14,733 nt of DNA. Origin: Candidatus Omnitrophota bacterium. GTDB lineage: Bacteria > Omnitrophota > Koll11 > Gygaellales > Profunditerraquicolaceae. The stretch is from the NCBI GenBank assembly GCA_026387515.1, contig JAPLLP010000214.1, positions 1-14,733 of the forward strand, in the 5' to 3' direction. A program made the translations under genes and the position numbers. Each line of letters starts with the position of its first letter. The stretch's first letter is position 1. The notes under the pieces were generated by a model. The model did not search any database, was not told where the DNA came from, and saw only the letters and a program-made list of their open reading frames with translations. Shown in pieces: positions 13,381 through 14,733 of the stretch.

Positions 13381-13399
13381 CCTTTCTGGGCCGGGTGTC
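13381..13399 (-). repeat. Half copy of the palindromic repeat, R7
   Basis: ACACCCGGCCCAGAAAGG on the minus strand: one arm of the family hairpin with no partner arm, joined to AAAGG, the ribosome-binding site of the 82-residue gene. It overlaps the PadR stop codon (13398-13400). It is probably a deletion remnant of a full element. Confidence 0.6.
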
Positions 13400-13913
13400 A
13401 CAGCGTACTGATCAGCCCCACAAGGAACCTTGACTCTGCTTCTACCATCTGCAGGTTATGCTCAAAGATACGTTTAAGCGATAATGAAGATTGATTTTTT
13501 GTGTTATTAGCCATCTGCCGCATAGATTTTGCTAGACGGTCCAAAACCTGCATGCGAGCGCGAAGCCTTCTTTTGGCCACAGCGGGTTTAGCGAAAGGAA
13601 GAAAGTAAAGGCTTAAGTCAAGGCTAAACTGCGGCCTTTTAAAATTAAGAAAACTCTTGCTCAGAAGTTCGTAAAAACGCGATTGCCCTTTAGTGGTCAG
13701 GCAATATTCAAGGCACGCGGGCCGCCTGCCGAATTTTTTCGCTTTTTTTACCACTAACCCTTTTTTTTCTAATATAGATAGGGGATAATATATTGATTTT
13801 ATTTCTACTCCGGCAAAAAGCTGGAGAATCTCCTTGATTTTCTTTTTTATCTCGTAGCCGTGCTTGGGGCTTTCTTTTAAAAGTCCCAATAAAATCAACT
13901 CTTGTGCAATCAT
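13398..13913 (-). CDS. PadR-family transcriptional regulator
   Basis: A 171-residue PadR-type regulator. The N-terminal winged helix is clear: [20 protein letters not shown], then [14 protein letters not shown] and the wing with [14 protein letters not shown] (about residues 5-78). The C-terminal region is a long basic helix ([20 protein letters not shown]) suited to dimerisation. The ATG overlaps the accA stop as ATGA, so it is translated from the accA message. The usual partner of PadR proteins is a nearby membrane or efflux protein; here two small membrane proteins follow. Its target is unknown. Confidence 0.88.
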   Translation of the reverse strand: MIAQELILLGLLKESPKHGYEIKKKIKEILQLFAGVEIKSIYYPLSILEKKGLVVKKAKKFGRRPACLEYCLTTKGQSRFYELLSKSFLNFKRPQFSLDLSLYFLPFAKPAVAKRRLRARMQVLDRLAKSMRQMANNTKNQSSLSLKRIFEHNLQMVEAESRFLVGLISTL

Positions 13914-14733
13914 GCAAATCTTCCTATAGCCCGGTATTTCTGATAACGCAAGCCTAAAAGTTTTTCCTTATCATAGGCCCTTAGCTCGCTCAAGTGTTTC
14001 TTGATAACCCCCCGTAAGGTCTCTCCCATTTTTAACGGATCACGGTGCGCTCCGCCTAAAGGCTCCGGGACCTCCTCATCTATAATACCCATAGCCAAAA
14101 GGTCATGGGCGGTTAATTTCAATACTTCGGCAGCCAGGGGAGCTTTGACCCCGCTTTTCCAAAGGATCGCCGCGCACCCCTCTGGAGAGATTACCGAATA
14201 ATATGCGTTTTCCAACACGCAGACCCTATCTGCCACACCAATACCTAAAGCCCCTCCCGAGCCACCTTCACCGATGACCGTAGCCACGATAGGAACGGCG
14301 GTAGAGGCCATTTCTCTTAAATTCAAGGCAATGGCCTGAGCCTGACCGCGCTCTTCGGCATCAATGCCCGGATAGGCGCCAGGCGTATCAATAAAGACTA
14401 TGATCGGTAAATCAAACTTTTCGGCAAGCTGCATCATCCTTAAGGCCTTACGATACCCTTCCGGATGCGCGCAACCAAAATTACGTTTCAGATTTTCCTT
14501 GGTATCCCGGCCTTTCTGATGCCCTATTACCACGACCTTCTGTCCTTCAAATTTGGCTAGCCCGGTGATCATTGCTTTGTCATCGGCAAAACTACGATCA
14601 CCATGCAACTCAATAAAATCAGTCATGAACATATTAATATAATCCAGGGTATACGGCCGTTGCGGATGGCGGGCAAGCTGCACCCTTTGCCAAGCGCTCA
14701 AATTTCCATAGGTATCCTTCTTTAAATGCTCCA
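13910..14733 (-). CDS. accA: Acetyl-CoA carboxylase carboxyltransferase subunit alpha (partial)
   Basis: About 274 residues of AccA, which with AccD transfers the carboxyl group from biotin carboxyl carrier protein to acetyl-CoA, making malonyl-CoA for fatty-acid synthesis. The frame is open to the window edge (it reads [10 protein letters not shown] before [12 protein letters not shown]), so the start is missing and the TTG near 14701 is internal. Landmarks are [44 protein letters not shown] and [15 protein letters not shown]. The full protein is usually about 310-320 residues, so roughly 45 are missing. Its product is also the extender unit for the polyketide operon, though the two lie in separate transcription units. 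Confidence 0.97.
   Translation of the reverse strand, partial: EHLKKDTYGNLSAWQRVQLARHPQRPYTLDYINMFMTDFIELHGDRSFADDKAMITGLAKFEGQKVVVIGHQKGRDTKENLKRNFGCAHPEGYRKALRMMQLAEKFDLPIIVFIDTPGAYPGIDAEERGQAQAIALNLREMASTAVPIVATVIGEGGSGGALGIGVADRVCVLENAYYSVISPEGCAAILWKSGVKAPLAAEVLKLTAHDLLAMGIIDEEVPEPLGGAHRDPLKMGETLRGVIKKHLSELRAYDKEKLLGLRYQKYRAIGRFA

Noticed and set aside
1..13399. CRISPR array as an explanation for the repeats
   Set aside because: Copies are dispersed, vary in length, are not regularly spaced, and no cas genes are present.

Overview
The window is a bacterial chromosome segment in which every supportable gene lies on the minus strand, so transcription runs from high to low coordinates. Gene content and style suggest an uncultured anaerobic bacterium, possibly Candidatus Omnitrophota. 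The reasons are tandem PilZ proteins, many small hypothetical genes, dense hairpin repeats and no O2-dependent enzymes. That placement is inference; no rRNA or other phylogenetic marker settles it.

Layout, in order of transcription. (1) 14733-12769: the end of accA (cut by the window edge), a PadR-type regulator overlapping its stop codon, and two small membrane proteins. (2) 12766-11834: a good sigma70-type promoter, a short hairpin-plus-terminator transcript or leader, then a protein with two PilZ domains whose first codons are out of frame with the rest. (3) 11786-10773: a candidate promoter, a 53-residue protein, an exported cyclophilin and a terminator. (4) 10756-8708: a UvrD/PcrA-type helicase. 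(5) 8691-57: a consensus promoter with a perfect 16-bp palindrome in the leader, followed by about 8.6 kb of tightly packed genes that look like one operon.

That operon is the main find. It reads as an aromatic (type II) polyketide pathway outside the actinomycetes. It holds a ketosynthase with a complete Cys-His-His triad (KS-alpha), an overlapping partner with the whole triad replaced by Arg/Asp/Asn (chain-length factor), and an acyl carrier protein. Tailoring genes are a WhiE/TcmN-like aromatase/cyclase, a second cyclase with the HxGTHxD motif, a small cupin, an SDR ketoreductase and a cobalamin-binding radical SAM enzyme. The promoter-proximal part carries a small PCP_red-like protein, a broken ketopantoate-reductase-like gene and a broken tandem of TIGR04076-like domains. 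No acyltransferase, phosphopantetheinyl transferase, oxygenase or exporter lies in the window. Malonyl-CoA supply and loading would have to come from the fatty-acid machinery. The radical SAM enzyme is the obvious candidate for oxygen-independent tailoring.

A second theme is a family of palindromic intergenic repeats based on ACACCCGGCCCA...TGGGCCGGGTGT. They sit only at gene junctions and always in the same orientation relative to transcription. In at least four copies a small covarying hairpin ends directly in the Shine-Dalgarno sequence of the next gene, and in two copies the repeat also supplies the stop codon and last residues of the gene before it.

Three genes (ketopantoate-reductase-like, TIGR04076-like, PilZ) each carry one apparent frameshift. 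This could be decay or indel errors in the assembly.
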